Shown: positions 10,801 through 19,703 of the stretch, in pieces | How positions within the stretch are numbered: position 1 is the stretch's first letter | Layout: every line of letters starts with the position of its first letter | NCBI RefSeq assembly: GCF_022376445.1 | Contig: NW_025955585.1 | Location: 1 to 19,703 of the forward strand | Length of the DNA: 19,703 bases | Direction: 5' to 3' | From: Fomitopsis serialis | Lineage: Eukaryota > Basidiomycota > Agaricomycetes > Polyporales > Fomitopsidaceae | Notes under the pieces: model-generated | The model's database searches: none | Seen by the model: the letters and a program-made list of their open reading frames with translations, nothing else | What the model was told of the DNA's origin: nothing | Program-made: the position numbers and the translations under genes

Positions 10801-11428
10801 CTCGCTAGCGGGCGACTACACTCTCGTCTTATCCTCTTTTGAACCGCAGCAACTTGGATCGTTCAAGCTACGCGTGGAGAGCCAATCACGTTTCGAGCTC
10901 ACGCCCATATCTCAGGAAGGCGCCGGCATGTTCAACAAGGTCATACGTGGGGCGTGGTATGTGGAAATGCGGCATATGGTATCGTTGTTGTACAAAGCTC
11001 AACTGTGAGTTCGCAGGACCACGGAGACCGCCGGCGGGGGTCCAAGCTCGAGTCGGTACGCAACAAACCCGCTCTACGAAGTGCAGGTCGACACAACCAC
11101 ACAACTCAAGTACGCCTTCCTGCATATCCCTCCAGATCCTCACTCACCCCGCCCGCACTCCAGAGTACGGCTGCAACTCTTGGAGACCACCCCGCCCGCC
11201 TCTATCAATGTCTCCCTCTTCGAGCACAAGGCGCCTCGCAACTCGCTGAAAACAACGTCGGGACCGTACTCCGATGGCGTCGCAGGCGTAGCCACGCCGC
11301 AGGTCGCGCTGCAGCCAGGCACATACCACGTCGTGCCCTCGACGTATAACCCTGGGCTGCTTCGCGCGTTCAAGCTCATATTCTACAGCAGCGCCGCGGT
11401 CAAGGTCTCTGCGGTCACGCGTGCCTGA
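7853..11428 (+). CDS. palB: Calpain-like cysteine protease of the pH-signalling Rim/Pal pathway (calpain-7 type)
   Basis: Nineteen exons splice without a break to 849 aa, the usual PalB/calpain-7 length: 7853-7903, 7963-8191, 8249-8342, 8404-8590, 8657-8756, 8865-8962, 9016-9053, 9109-9129, 9183-9224, 9279-9334, 9382-9477, 9527-9643, 9696-10087, 10139-10168, 10218-10370, 10423-10631, 10680-10756, 10809-10956, 11017-11428. An N-terminal MIT domain (EAETTYSKAAKSELHGDFDR...) should bind ESCRT-III. The papain-like core has Cys168 in VTDCSVCGAIAV, IDDQLPQYPDRT, YMKLMGGYDFPGS, LAGWVPEHV and His332 in LLPAHCYAI. Two C2-like/beta-sandwich domains follow (about 365-610 and 615-849; VYLSWDPGIFE, IWVQLTRHV). 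In the Rim/Pal pathway this protease processes the transcription factor PacC/Rim101 on endosomes at alkaline pH. The position of the catalytic Asn reads Asp (LDSWAH). The ATG at 7853 is the first in frame; 7886 is an alternative. An optional 57-nt intron exists at 9843-9899. Confidence 0.93.
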
Positions 11429-11449
11429 TGTGACTTACGTTGGCTGCAG

Positions 11450-13257
11450 TCATTCCACACCTCGCTGGCGGCGGAAGGAGGGCGACGTGAGGATGTATTC
11501 GTTCACACGTTTGAGTGTAGCTCGAGAAGGGTTGGCCTCCGGCCTGCTCGATATGATCCACTGTAGCTTTGTACTGATGGACCGTTTCGTCGCCGTATTT
11601 CCTAGTCAAGAATTGTAACTCAGTTGCGACATGCATTGTGCCGATAGACCTACGCAATGTATCCCGTTCCCCGTGTGTAGCCACAAACGCGCCTTTGTCG
11701 TCGAAGAAGAGCTGGAGCGCCGCGAGAGCGACGCCCACGCTTGCGTCCTGGCCGTTGTCGCAGCAGACGCAGACGCAGTCTCCTCTGGATAGGCAGCCCT
11801 CGATGAACGCCATGGATCGAGGAAGGATAGTCTGCAGGTAGAGTATCTGCTCCTTCCTGCCCTCTGCCATATGCAGCCTGAGGACGTTGTCTGCCTCGGT
11901 AGCATCCCCTTGCGATACCGGAGAGGCGCTAACGATCAGGAAGAAGAGCTGGATAGCTGAGCCTGGCAGGGAACGAGGGAAGTCACAGGGTATATCCGCC
12001 ATTGAACTGATCAGGATGCGCCCGCCGACTTGCACGATAGGTGTGGGCTTGTTTGACCACTGCTGCTGCGACTGCTTCGCGCCGATCGGCCTCAGGAGTG
12101 AGCTGATCAGCTCTGGCAACTCCGATCGACTGCTCTGCATTAGTTCGTCTTTGTGTGTCCAAAACAGCTTCGGCGTAAGCCCCTGTGTCCATGGGTCAGC
12201 CCTTATCGGGACTCCTCCGTCGGCCGTGCTTACCAGTCCCCATAGCTCGTGATCGTCGCCTGAGCCTTGCACGTAGATGAACCCGTTCGAACGCCGTTCC
12301 ATACCCTCTTGGATCTGTTTGGATGCGGAGACGCATATGACGGGGTAGAATGGTTGAGTGGGACTGGCATCCAGGCTCGGAAAAACGGATGTCGACGGTG
12401 TGATCCACAATGGGTGCAACGGGCGTTGCAGATCCGACAAGATGTACGAGGAATTCTGTTTGCTCGCCGTCAGATCTCGTACATCAACAGAGGAGACAGG
12501 GGACATTACCACTAGCGAATCCACCCATCCGTCCAATCGAGCTTCGATCTGTGACTTCTCTTGTGCGCTAACGGTCCCGAATGGGCAGTACAGCTCCAGA
12601 TCCCAGTCGACTTTGTGTCTGTCTGGATACTTCCGCTGGACGGCGCGATTGATGACTGCACACCAGATCGGGACCGTCTTCGACAGCGCATCGGGAATAC
12701 GCTTTCCGGAACGTGTTGAGTCGACCAATATCATCCTGTCACAGGCGTCCATATCGGTAAAGCTTCTCCTATAGGGATGGTCGGCTCACCCTCCTTCCGA
12801 CACGATCATGGAAAGCAGATGGAGATTTGGTCGCCTCAAGTTGAAGCTCCAGTTCCCAAAGTGTCCATCGGTGGACTTGAAGTAGGCTGGCTCTTGTCTG
12901 GCCTTTGGATTTCAGTCATAATGTATTCCGCCGGCAACCCGAAGGAGCAACACGCACCATCTGTGGGTCAACATACCAGAGCCCACAGCGTTGATTGGCT
13001 GATCTCGGCGTCAACAATCATGTTTGGAGGCATTAGAGTTGCAGGAGCTGGGACGCACGCAAGATCGGCAGATGGGGATAGGTTGATCGTACTGTCTTCA
13101 CGAAGTCGATGTCTTCTGAAATTGAGTGTAGACGGTTATGGATGTCCAGCGATTCCTTCCTGAGGTGATTCAACGCTACAGATTTTCCTCCATGGAGGCC
13201 GAGAACCTCCTCTGTTTCGCCCTGGGGTGACGAGAGTTTGTTTGTCCAGTCAGTCAT
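11450..13257 (-). CDS. RIT1: Initiator tRNA 2'-O-ribosyl-phosphate transferase (Rit1)
   Basis: Rit1 adds a phosphoribosyl group to A64 of cytosolic initiator tRNA-Met, keeping it out of elongation. Seven minus-strand exons, 13257-13059, 12998-12958, 12902-12790, 12735-12510, 12455-12234, 12182-11650 and 11573-11450, give 485 aa with no frame break. Family signatures in order: LRKESLDIHNRLHSI, RCGLWYVDPQM, YFKSTDGHFGNWSFNLRRPN, MILVDSTRSGKRIPDALSKT, IWCAVINRAV, a region ending GSGDDHELWG, and the dual-specificity-phosphatase-like C-terminal domain (CDNGQDASVGVALAALQLFF). The ending is WIISSRPEANPSRATLKRVN, reached through the intron 11649-11574, whose GTCTAT donor is weak. Two internal introns (12509-12456, 54 nt; 12233-12183, 51 nt) are stop-free multiples of three. 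They are inferred because removal restores the family spacing. About 28 residues before the conserved start look like a species-specific extension. Confidence 0.93.
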
Positions 13258-14427
13258 GACGAAGTGCCCCCGAAGGCACAGCTCTATATCAGAGTTCGTC
13301 GTGGTGACTCGCTCACGTCGGCAAGTCAGCACACTTCACAGGACGAAGATGTGGCGGGATACCTTACCAAGATCAAGTATCAAGAATCCGAATAGTAGAA
13401 ACACGGCAGAGACGTTTTGAACGTGAGGAAGCGCGATTAGTTGAACTTGGGATGCTACTCTGGACCTGAATTACGAGTTGGGCGTCAGACCAGCGCACTT
13501 TGCGTGACGATACACAGGTGGCCAAGAATTAATACATACCTGAAACGGCGTATAGTCAGTTTCTTGAATGGCGACTTATAATCCTGGAAATATCTCTGTT
13601 CAATCCAAGATCGGTATCAAGCGAGTTGAGCGATGGAGTTCAACGTTTGGCAATGAGACGCTCTGGGATCGAGATGGACGCCACAGGCGCTGGCGGATCT
13701 CGATCCTAATTATCGGTGCCTGCTGCGCTCGGTGATTATCAAATTGGACTTGTCGTCGACGTCTAGCTACTTATGGCAACATTTATCGCTGCTGGTATCG
13801 ACGAAACCCTGTTCACTTACAAACGAATGTCGGTCTCGAGCATACAATTCCATACCAATGATTCCGTCCACTAGTACTCCTTCAATTTAAATTCTCAAGA
13901 AATGATCAAGCACGCCACATATGACCATAGGTGGGCGCGAATCCCTTCCCCGACACCGCGGCTGCACTGAGTAACAGAGTCGTCTTATCAATTCGTGGAC
14001 ATACTCAGACAGCTTTGGTCCCAGTCGTTGCTCATCTATGGTTAGCGGAAACATTGAGGTTAGTACATGCTGTAGATGCCTCACAGATGGCCCTCTCTAC
14101 TAGTATGCATTGTAGGCTTGACATATCGACGTCGCGGCCGACTCGGGTCATTCTGCACCTGAGGCTGTGCAGAAAATTAGAAGAGCACCCTCGGCCGCGG
14201 TATGTATGCCTGCCACGGGCAGGGATACTGATCACTTGCTCATGTCTTGCCAAGTGAACCAATATCCAGGCTCTAACTTGAATGCACTAGATGCTAAGTA
14301 ATCACATGAGGCTACCGCTTTTCCGCGAGTACATGGGCAGTGTCGAGCATTCCATCAAAATTCAGGACTACATATACAGAACCTACTAGGCTACCAGTAA
14401 ATTATTCTGGCAGTGGTCACCATCCAT

Positions 14428-14619
14428 CCGGGATCTCGGCTGCCCATGGTACTCGGTCAGTCGAGCACCATTGGCTCAATCAGGGCCTTACCATATTACG
14501 CACACTCATTGACTCATGCAATTTGCATCTACTCAATGGTATCCTTGCCTTGTGATGAATTGCAGACTTCAGCCCATGGTGCTCGACTGACCGAGTGCCA
14601 TGGGCGGCCGAGATCCCGG
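14428..14619. mobile_element. MITE-like element with ~47-bp inverted repeats
   Basis: The left arm (14428-14474) starts CCGGGATCTCGG and the right arm (14573-14619) ends CCGAGATCCCGG. Read as reverse complements they match at about 44 of 47 positions. The three differences are two C/T and one T/G. The central ~98 bp has no coding capacity. The total is 192 bp, typical of a miniature inverted-repeat transposable element mobilised by a DNA transposase elsewhere. No clear target-site duplication is visible at the edges, so exact boundaries and superfamily are unknown. It sits in the shared upstream region of RIT1 and the monooxygenase gene. Confidence 0.75.
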
Positions 14620-15090
14620 CCCGATACAGTAGCATAACCCGGCACAGAGTACAAGTGTCAGTAACCAATACGCTCAGTCTCTCCCTAGTAATCACCCACG
14701 CTTGCTGCGAGCACGTCTCAAGGACGGATATTAGAGTAATCCATCACCTAATCAGTGCATATTGAATAACGGCTAGAGGCTCGAGACGCCGAGTCAGAAC
14801 CAGGCTGTGAAGAGAAACGTGAAGTGTTGAAGGGCGTATGTAGATCGTAGGCCCAGGATCAAAGTAAATGAGGAGGATGCCATGTGCCTTGGATTGCTTG
14901 TCAGCTTTCCCAGACCACCCGAATTCGGACTTCTGCTGCCGTCCTGTGGCCGCCCATACCAAAGGTGCGGCCCAAATCAACCAACGAGACGCGTGCTACC
15001 CTCCATGTCAAACAATTAGTCCGAGAGAAATGGACTATGACACGCATGACGCAAGAGCGATGACCTCGCCTCGCACGCTGCGACGATCTG

Positions 15091-15098
15091 TATATTAA
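15091..15098 (+). promoter_or_regulatory. TATA-box-like sequence upstream of monooxygenase
   Basis: TATATTAA lies 96 bp before the ATG at 15194, a normal distance for a fungal core promoter plus short 5' UTR. Sequence resemblance only. Confidence 0.4.
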
Positions 15099-15193
15099 GC
15101 GGCACGGATCTGGAGATGCGAAACCCCGCGCACGATCTCAGGTCCTAACCGTTGCCTCGGAAGCGAGCCCTCGCCACTCGGCTCTCGATCACC

Positions 15194-17417
15194 ATGTCCC
15201 CCGCCTCTGAAGTCGATATCCCCGTCTTAATAGTGGTGCTCGGTCTATGTTCTCGCTGGAATGCCCGTTGAATTTTTGCTAGGTCGGAGCAGGGCCCGTC
15301 GGGCTCGTGCTAGCCCTAACGTTGATCAAGAATGGCATCAAAGTGCGCGTCGTCGAGAAGGAAGCAGGAACTCACAAGGGGCAGCGCGGGACAGGCATCA
15401 TGGTAGCTTCTTGCGTCGTAAGCCGTTTGACTGAATACTTGAGCTGTTCATATATAGCCTCGCTCGCTCGAATTGTACCACTTCCTGGGTCTTCTCCCAG
15501 AAATGCTGGAACGTGGTCGGCCATTGATCCCCACGCGGGTCTACAAGCTGCCTGGGGGCAACGAGGTGTTGAAGGAGTTCTACTTGGCGGAACTGAAAGA
15601 ATCGACACCATCCCGCCTTTGGTATGTCCTGCCACGGGTTTTGTGCGCGCCAGCACTCACCCGTGCGCCGTAGATCAACATTCGTTCGCTTGGGCAAGAT
15701 AGACTCGAGAAACTGTTGCAGGAACACCTGGAGAAGCTCGGGTGTCCCGTCGAGTTCAAGACGACGATGACTGACTTCAGCCAGCTCGAGGACCACGTCG
15801 AAGCACAGATAGTCAAGTCGGGAATCGACCAGGATATCACCGAGACCGTTAAATGCAAGTGGATGATAGGTGCTGATGGCGCGAAAGGTATGTCGCCCGC
15901 CTGTGTGTTTCCGTCGCTAGCGTCCTCTTACGTAAGTATGAGCAGGCTCTATACGCAAGCAGCTGGGCCTACAATTTAGCGGCGAAACTCGGGGTGTCGA
16001 ACAACGGTTCGTATCGGGCGACCTCGAAGTCAAGAACCTATCCGACGAGGTAAGCGATTCGAAGCGACCGTTTGCACCAGCTCACGCTCTATTAGTACTG
16101 GCACGTCTGGGGGGATCCCATGACCATCCTGTGCGCCGTTTTTTCTTCCTTCTCGATGGACATCGCCTCACCGGCCAGCTTGACAGAGTGTCACTACGGG
16201 CCACCGAGACGCCCGGCACCTTTCATCTGATCATGGGCGGGGAGATTGACCATGAGAAGGCTGTCTCGGATCGCGAGGAGCTGGCAAAGGCCGTAAAGGC
16301 TGGCACACACAGAGAGGACCTAGAGATCGGCGAGCCTACGTGGCTGTACGAAACAACGTGAGTCCCGCCTGGTAGCTGAGTCGGCGTATGCACTGAAGTG
16401 AGCAGGCCAAATATTCGGATGACGAGAAATTCAGTAAAGGGAGGGTATTCCTTGTGGGAGGTACGTCGCTGTGTGTCACCTGCTGGCCGAATGATACAAG
16501 AGCAACGATGTCCAGATGCTTGCCATGCCCACCCGTTCTTTGGCGCGCAGGTGAGGGTCGTTACGACCGTGGCGTCGACAACGCTGACCTCGATGCACTC
16601 GGCACTGACAGGGCTCCAACTCCGGTGTGCAGGACGCAGTACGTTCTCTCTCCAGCTTCTCCATCGGGCGGCCATAAATGACGTTGCCCGACTGCTGCCC
16701 GCTCGTATAGTTTAACCTCGCCTGGAAACTCGCGCTCGTCGAGAAAGGGCTCGCCGGACCGTCCCTCCTCTCGAGCTACACCGCTGAGCGCGTGCCTGTC
16801 ATCGCGGAAGTTCTGAAACGCACGACAAGCATCCACGATAAGACCCAATTCATGCGGAACGACGGGAGCGGGCTCGCTGCCTGGGGCCGCGACGGCCCGC
16901 TAAAGATGCTCGGGATCAACTACCGCTGGAGCAGCATCGTCCTTGACGAACGTAATCCCTACATGGAGAACTGCCCGCAGGATCCCTATGGCGTCGAGCG
17001 GGCGATATGGTGCGCGCAGGCGATAGGGCACCCGACGCACCTGGCCTGGTCCCGATCGAGGGCGGAGAGACGTCTCTGTTCAAGATCTTCGGACCAACGC
17101 GCCACGCGGTACTGCTCTTCGCAGGCAGGGATTCCGCAGAGGAGGTCGTGCGAGTACTCGGGAAGATCAAGGAGTATCCGGCGGACGCTGTACGCTCGGT
17201 TGTAATATACCCGCGCGGCGCACTTCCAGAAGTTATAGACGACGCTGACATGGTCGTGTTTGACTCTGAGCAGCACGCCTTCGTGGACTACTGTTGCTCG
17301 GATGACGACCTCACCGTCGTCATTGTCAGACCTGATGGTGTTGTCGGGGGCATCGTCTTCGGCGCGCCTGGCCTGAGGCGGTACTTCAGAGCTGTCTTCT
17401 CTGCACTCAGTATGTGA
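15194..17417 (+). pseudogene. FAD-dependent aromatic monooxygenase (phenol-hydroxylase type) with frame breaks
   Basis: A class A flavoprotein hydroxylase that would hydroxylate an aromatic substrate using NAD(P)H and O2. Exons: 15194-15235, 15283-15402, 15458-15625, 15674-15887, 15946-16049, 16096-16130, 16187-16357, 16403-16460, 16516-16550, 16612-16638, 16711-17417. Motifs: dinucleotide fold VGAGPVGLVLALTL, GIMPRSLELYHFLG, the DG motif GADGAKGSIRKQLGL, and the GD motif FLVGDACHAHPFFGAQGSNS followed by VQDAFNLAWKLALVEKGL. The C-terminal thioredoxin-like dimerisation domain starts VRAGDRAPDAPGLVPIEGG. Two single-base deletions are needed to keep homologous segments in frame: between PNIRMTR and KFSKGRVFLVG (about 16430) and between QDPYGV and AGDMVRAGDR (about 16995). 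A third irregularity is the donor near 15622. With two bases restored the length is 560 aa, normal for the family. This suggests recent inactivation or uncorrected indels. The physiological substrate cannot be read from the sequence. Confidence 0.88.
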
Positions 17418-17562
17418 TATTTGGACACGTAATTTCATTTGTCGGGCTCTTCAGGAACAATATGGCTGTGGGACTATTAGGATAGATACCATTATGATTT
17501 GATTATGATTGTTGTTTGTATTGGCTTACCGGATGATCGATTATTACATTCCTTGAATGCGA
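17418..17562. other. Short convergent intergenic spacer (145 bp)
   Basis: AT-rich spacer between two convergent stop codons, presumably holding both 3' UTRs and polyadenylation sites. An ATTATGATTTGATTATGATT direct repeat-like stretch at about 17490-17512 is visible. No gene. Confidence 0.5.
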
Positions 17563-18905
17563 CTAACGAGTCCACTTCTCGACAAACGCCGTCAGCTTTC
17601 GTTTGTCCCGGTCGCTCAGCTGTGTTTCCTGCGAAGAAAAGAGACGTTGAGTATGAAATGAATTTGGTATACTAGAACAGAGTCCAACCTTCCGCAACCG
17701 CTTCACCATAGAGTTAAGGTGCTCAGTCGTCTGCTTTGTTGACTCCTCGACAGCGTGCACGTCGGGGGCAGACCAAAGGGCGGTGACGTATTTACTGGGG
17801 CGTTATCGTACACAACAGAGAGTAAGTCAGCATGGCTGGCCGATCTGACATAGATACACCGTCAGTTACTAACGATGCCAGGGAGGAAAATGAACCCACA
17901 GTTCAGCTAGCGCTGACGCAAGTTTCGAGCACCATGCCGCCTCGTCCTCGTCGGCGACTCGCGCGCGCTCACATACGGCGTCCAGCTCCTTCACAATATC
18001 GTCTCGTTCCAGCAGCACCAAGGGTCCAGCATCACGCGGTCTGAGGCCTACATATCCACCGAGAAGTACACACTCAGACCTCGCGGATAATGACAGCCTG
18101 AGATAAACTGACCCTGGGTTCGCTTCAGCAGCTCAGTCAGCTCTTCCTCGAGCAACGCGTGCCCACGCTTCTTTCGTGCGTCCCCGTCGGCGTCGGCACT
18201 AGCGCAGGCCTGGGCTGTCTGCTGCTTGACGTTGACTACCTCAACATCATCTGTGATCTCCTCGAGCTCCTCAAGCAGGACGCTGACGAGCGCCTCTGCT
18301 TCAAGGGTGCATGCACCGCGTGCCGCTAGTGCACGATGGAGAGCACCGAGCGGGGGAAAGAGGTCTTCAGCAAGACGCTTAGTTGTCTTGTTGTGGGATG
18401 ATTAGGCGAAACCAGATAGGAATCATAGGGCGACGAGACTCACCTCGTCGATGATGTGCTCTCGGGCCTCTAGAATTGCTGCTTGGTCCAGATGCCACGC
18501 ACGCAATACTTCCTCCCTTACATCAACATCGGCATTGCCAAACCCGTGCGCAGGAGGGGTGTCAGCCACAAGCTCGTTAATAATGTTTTGCTTGCTCTCC
18601 TCATCCGAGGAAGACTCGAGCAGATGTGATATCCTGTCTAGCTCCGCACAGTACGCGTCTGTCGACATGCCCGGAGTGCCGTTGGTACGGCCCCGTCTGC
18701 CTTGCAGAGCCTCAAGGGACGCATGTAGCCTGGCTGTCTCCTGCTTCACCTCAGTGGGCGTTGGTAATGAAGTCGTTGCCTCGTCGACAGTTCGGAGCTG
18801 TCGTGATGCGATTGAGGCTATACTTTCGTGTAAACGTGATATATTTGCGAGGGATCCTGGCATCGATGGGGCCCCCGGCTGGTTCGCCTTGCCAGTATCT
18901 GTCAT
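17563..18905 (-). CDS. Uncharacterised helical/coiled-coil protein
   Basis: I do not recognise the family. Five phase-consistent exons, 18905-18444, 18386-18113, 18047-17900, 17794-17689 and 17628-17563, give 351 aa. The composition is soluble, rich in Glu, Asp, Ala and Leu, with heptad-like helical stretches (TEVKQETARLHASLEALQGR; ALVSVLLEELEEITDDVEVV; HALLEEELTELLKRTQ). It ends KYVTALWSAPDVHAVEESTK, then a basic tail LSDRDKRKLTAFVEKWTR. There is no signal peptide, membrane span or catalytic motif. The overall look (elongated acidic coiled-coil, basic C-terminus) resembles structural subunits such as kinetochore or cytoskeletal adaptor proteins, but that is only an impression. The 105-nt intron at 17899-17795 is longer than its neighbours and could hide a small exon. 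It is convergent with the monooxygenase gene. Confidence 0.75.
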
Positions 18906-19703
18906 GCCCCAGTTTCAGTACGCCGCCTAGCTTGCTATCAATGAATTACTTGATCTCTCTGCCCCTGTGGAATCTAGCAATCTGCTAGCAGTACGAGCGG
19001 ATCTGGACACGATCGTGTCGGTCTGTGAAGTGGCGTCAGTTGACAGTGACATACCACTACTTCAGTCATTGGAGGCTCACACTTATGCATAACTCGCTGA
19101 CCTTCGCATCTTGCTGCAGTATCTCTCTTCCTATTGCTTCCAGTCAGTTGCAGGTCTTCCCTTTGGGCTAGATTTTAGCCCGATCCTGTACCATCTACCA
19201 ACCACTGTGCAACCGAATCCTGCACGATTCGACTTTTCGACTATGTCTTAACAATCGTGCCTCACTTCAAGTAGTCGGACTCTTGATCCATAGAATCTAG
19301 CTATCTATGATACCTTAAACCAGGTCGGTATGTCGCATCAGAATATCTCACCTGAGAGTAGCTGATGAGTACCCCCCAGGCCATGACGCCAGTTGACTCT
19401 TCATGCTGTATGGTGTTCTGCCTTTCGGACACAGTCTAAAATCGGTTGTTCACCAACGACGTCAACACTGTTCAACCAGGTAGACAACTCACTCGTACCT
19501 CTTCTCATGCAAACAATTGTCCAATCCGACTGATAGTAATTTCGCTCCACTCTGTGTACTCGAGGTGCTCCCCGCATTTACTTGGATGCTAGCCATTCAA
19601 GAGAATCTTGCTTGAGCACACTGCTTGCCCAAGCCAATCTCCGCCGCATAGGTCGGGCCACCCAGGGTGCTGATGCATTGAACGAACGTGTCTGCAATAT
19701 CTA
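18906..19703. other. Right-edge region, no supportable gene
   Basis: This is the upstream flank of the coiled-coil gene and the window edge. Short open frames exist on both strands, for example about 50 stop-free plus-strand codons around 19100-19250 and about 34 minus-strand codons running in from the edge. None is recognisable, and the edge could cut through a neighbouring gene. Confidence 0.4.

Larger units (their letters stand above)
13258..15193. other. About 1.9 kb divergent intergenic region, MITE inside
   Basis: No gene is supportable between RIT1 and the monooxygenase. The only clear structure is the inverted-repeat element at 14428-14619. Open frames at 14340-14695 on both strands encode the same short peptide (GISAAHGTRSVEHH) simply because they read the two arms of that inverted repeat. 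Confidence 0.55.

Noticed and set aside
11415..12752. Single uninterrupted 445-codon minus-strand ORF taken as the whole gene
   Set aside because: Its first residues (MDACDR) are intron and its last ~60 codons are in the wrong frame. The conserved RIT1 N-terminus lies in three upstream exons, and the conserved C-terminus (RPEANPSRATLKRVN) is in another frame after an intron.
14340..14695. Overlapping short ORFs on both strands encoding GISAAHGTRSVEHH
   Set aside because: Both read the two arms of the same inverted repeat; the shared peptide is a by-product of the MITE, not a gene.
17795..17850. Apparent frameshift in a poly-C run of the coiled-coil gene
   Set aside because: The frame NTSPPFGLPP was the wrong reading. 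Using the acceptor at 17795 gives KYVTALWSAPDVHAVEES in frame without any indel.
18451..18988. Plus-strand ORFs of 159 and 120 codons
   Set aside because: Antisense to the first exon of the coiled-coil gene; the minus-strand model splices cleanly through four further exons.
19100..19260. LPFGL-containing open stretch, resembling the reverse-transcriptase PFGL motif
   Set aside because: Only about 50 codons, none of the other reverse-transcriptase motifs nearby, no repeats or integrase; too weak to call a retroelement.
1..19703. A biosynthetic gene cluster or novel multigene defence-type system
   Set aside because: The genes are unrelated in role and mixed in orientation, with no synthase, transporter, regulator set or repeat array. 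Nothing supports a joint system.

Overview
The window is nuclear DNA of a filamentous basidiomycete, most likely an Agaricomycete. Every gene is broken by many short (about 43-110 bp) GT-AG introns. The kinase family at the left end is one I know as expanded in mushroom-forming fungi, and the calpain, RIT1 and membrane J-protein all read as basidiomycete orthologues. No rRNA, tRNA, CRISPR array or prokaryote-type system was seen. Splice models were built by eye, joining conserved protein segments through GT-AG boundaries and checking phase.

Left third (1-5117): a fungal protein-kinase-like gene (403-1734, +) that appears to need one single-base correction near its 5' end. About 0.7 kb downstream lies a C-terminal fragment of a second kinase copy (2412-2600). 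At 4403-4685 is a zinc alcohol dehydrogenase reduced to its first ~60 residues and, apparently, its last ~10. The rest looks non-coding.

Middle (5118-13257): three intact, conserved single-copy-type genes. They are a membrane-anchored DnaJ-domain protein (-, 5 exons, 447 aa), the calpain-7/PalB/Rim13 protease of the alkaline-pH Rim/Pal pathway (+, 19 exons, 849 aa), and the initiator-tRNA modifying enzyme RIT1 (-, 7 exons, 485 aa). PalB and RIT1 converge with only 21 bp between their stop codons. The J-protein and PalB are divergent across ~1.2 kb with no gene.

Right third (13258-19703): a ~1.9 kb gap holds a 192-bp MITE-like element with ~47-bp inverted arms. A phenol-hydroxylase-type FAD monooxygenase follows (15194-17417, +); its motifs and length fit the family, but the frame breaks at two and possibly three single-base positions. 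Converging on it is an unrecognised, coiled-coil-like 351-aa protein (-). The last ~0.8 kb shows nothing I can support.

Overall, the housekeeping and signalling genes are intact, while the accessory genes (kinase, ADH, monooxygenase) show frameshifts, truncation or internal deletion. I see no operon-like unit or convincing novel multigene system. The most interesting points are the ADH internal deletion, the decayed monooxygenase, the non-canonical calpain triad position and the MITE.
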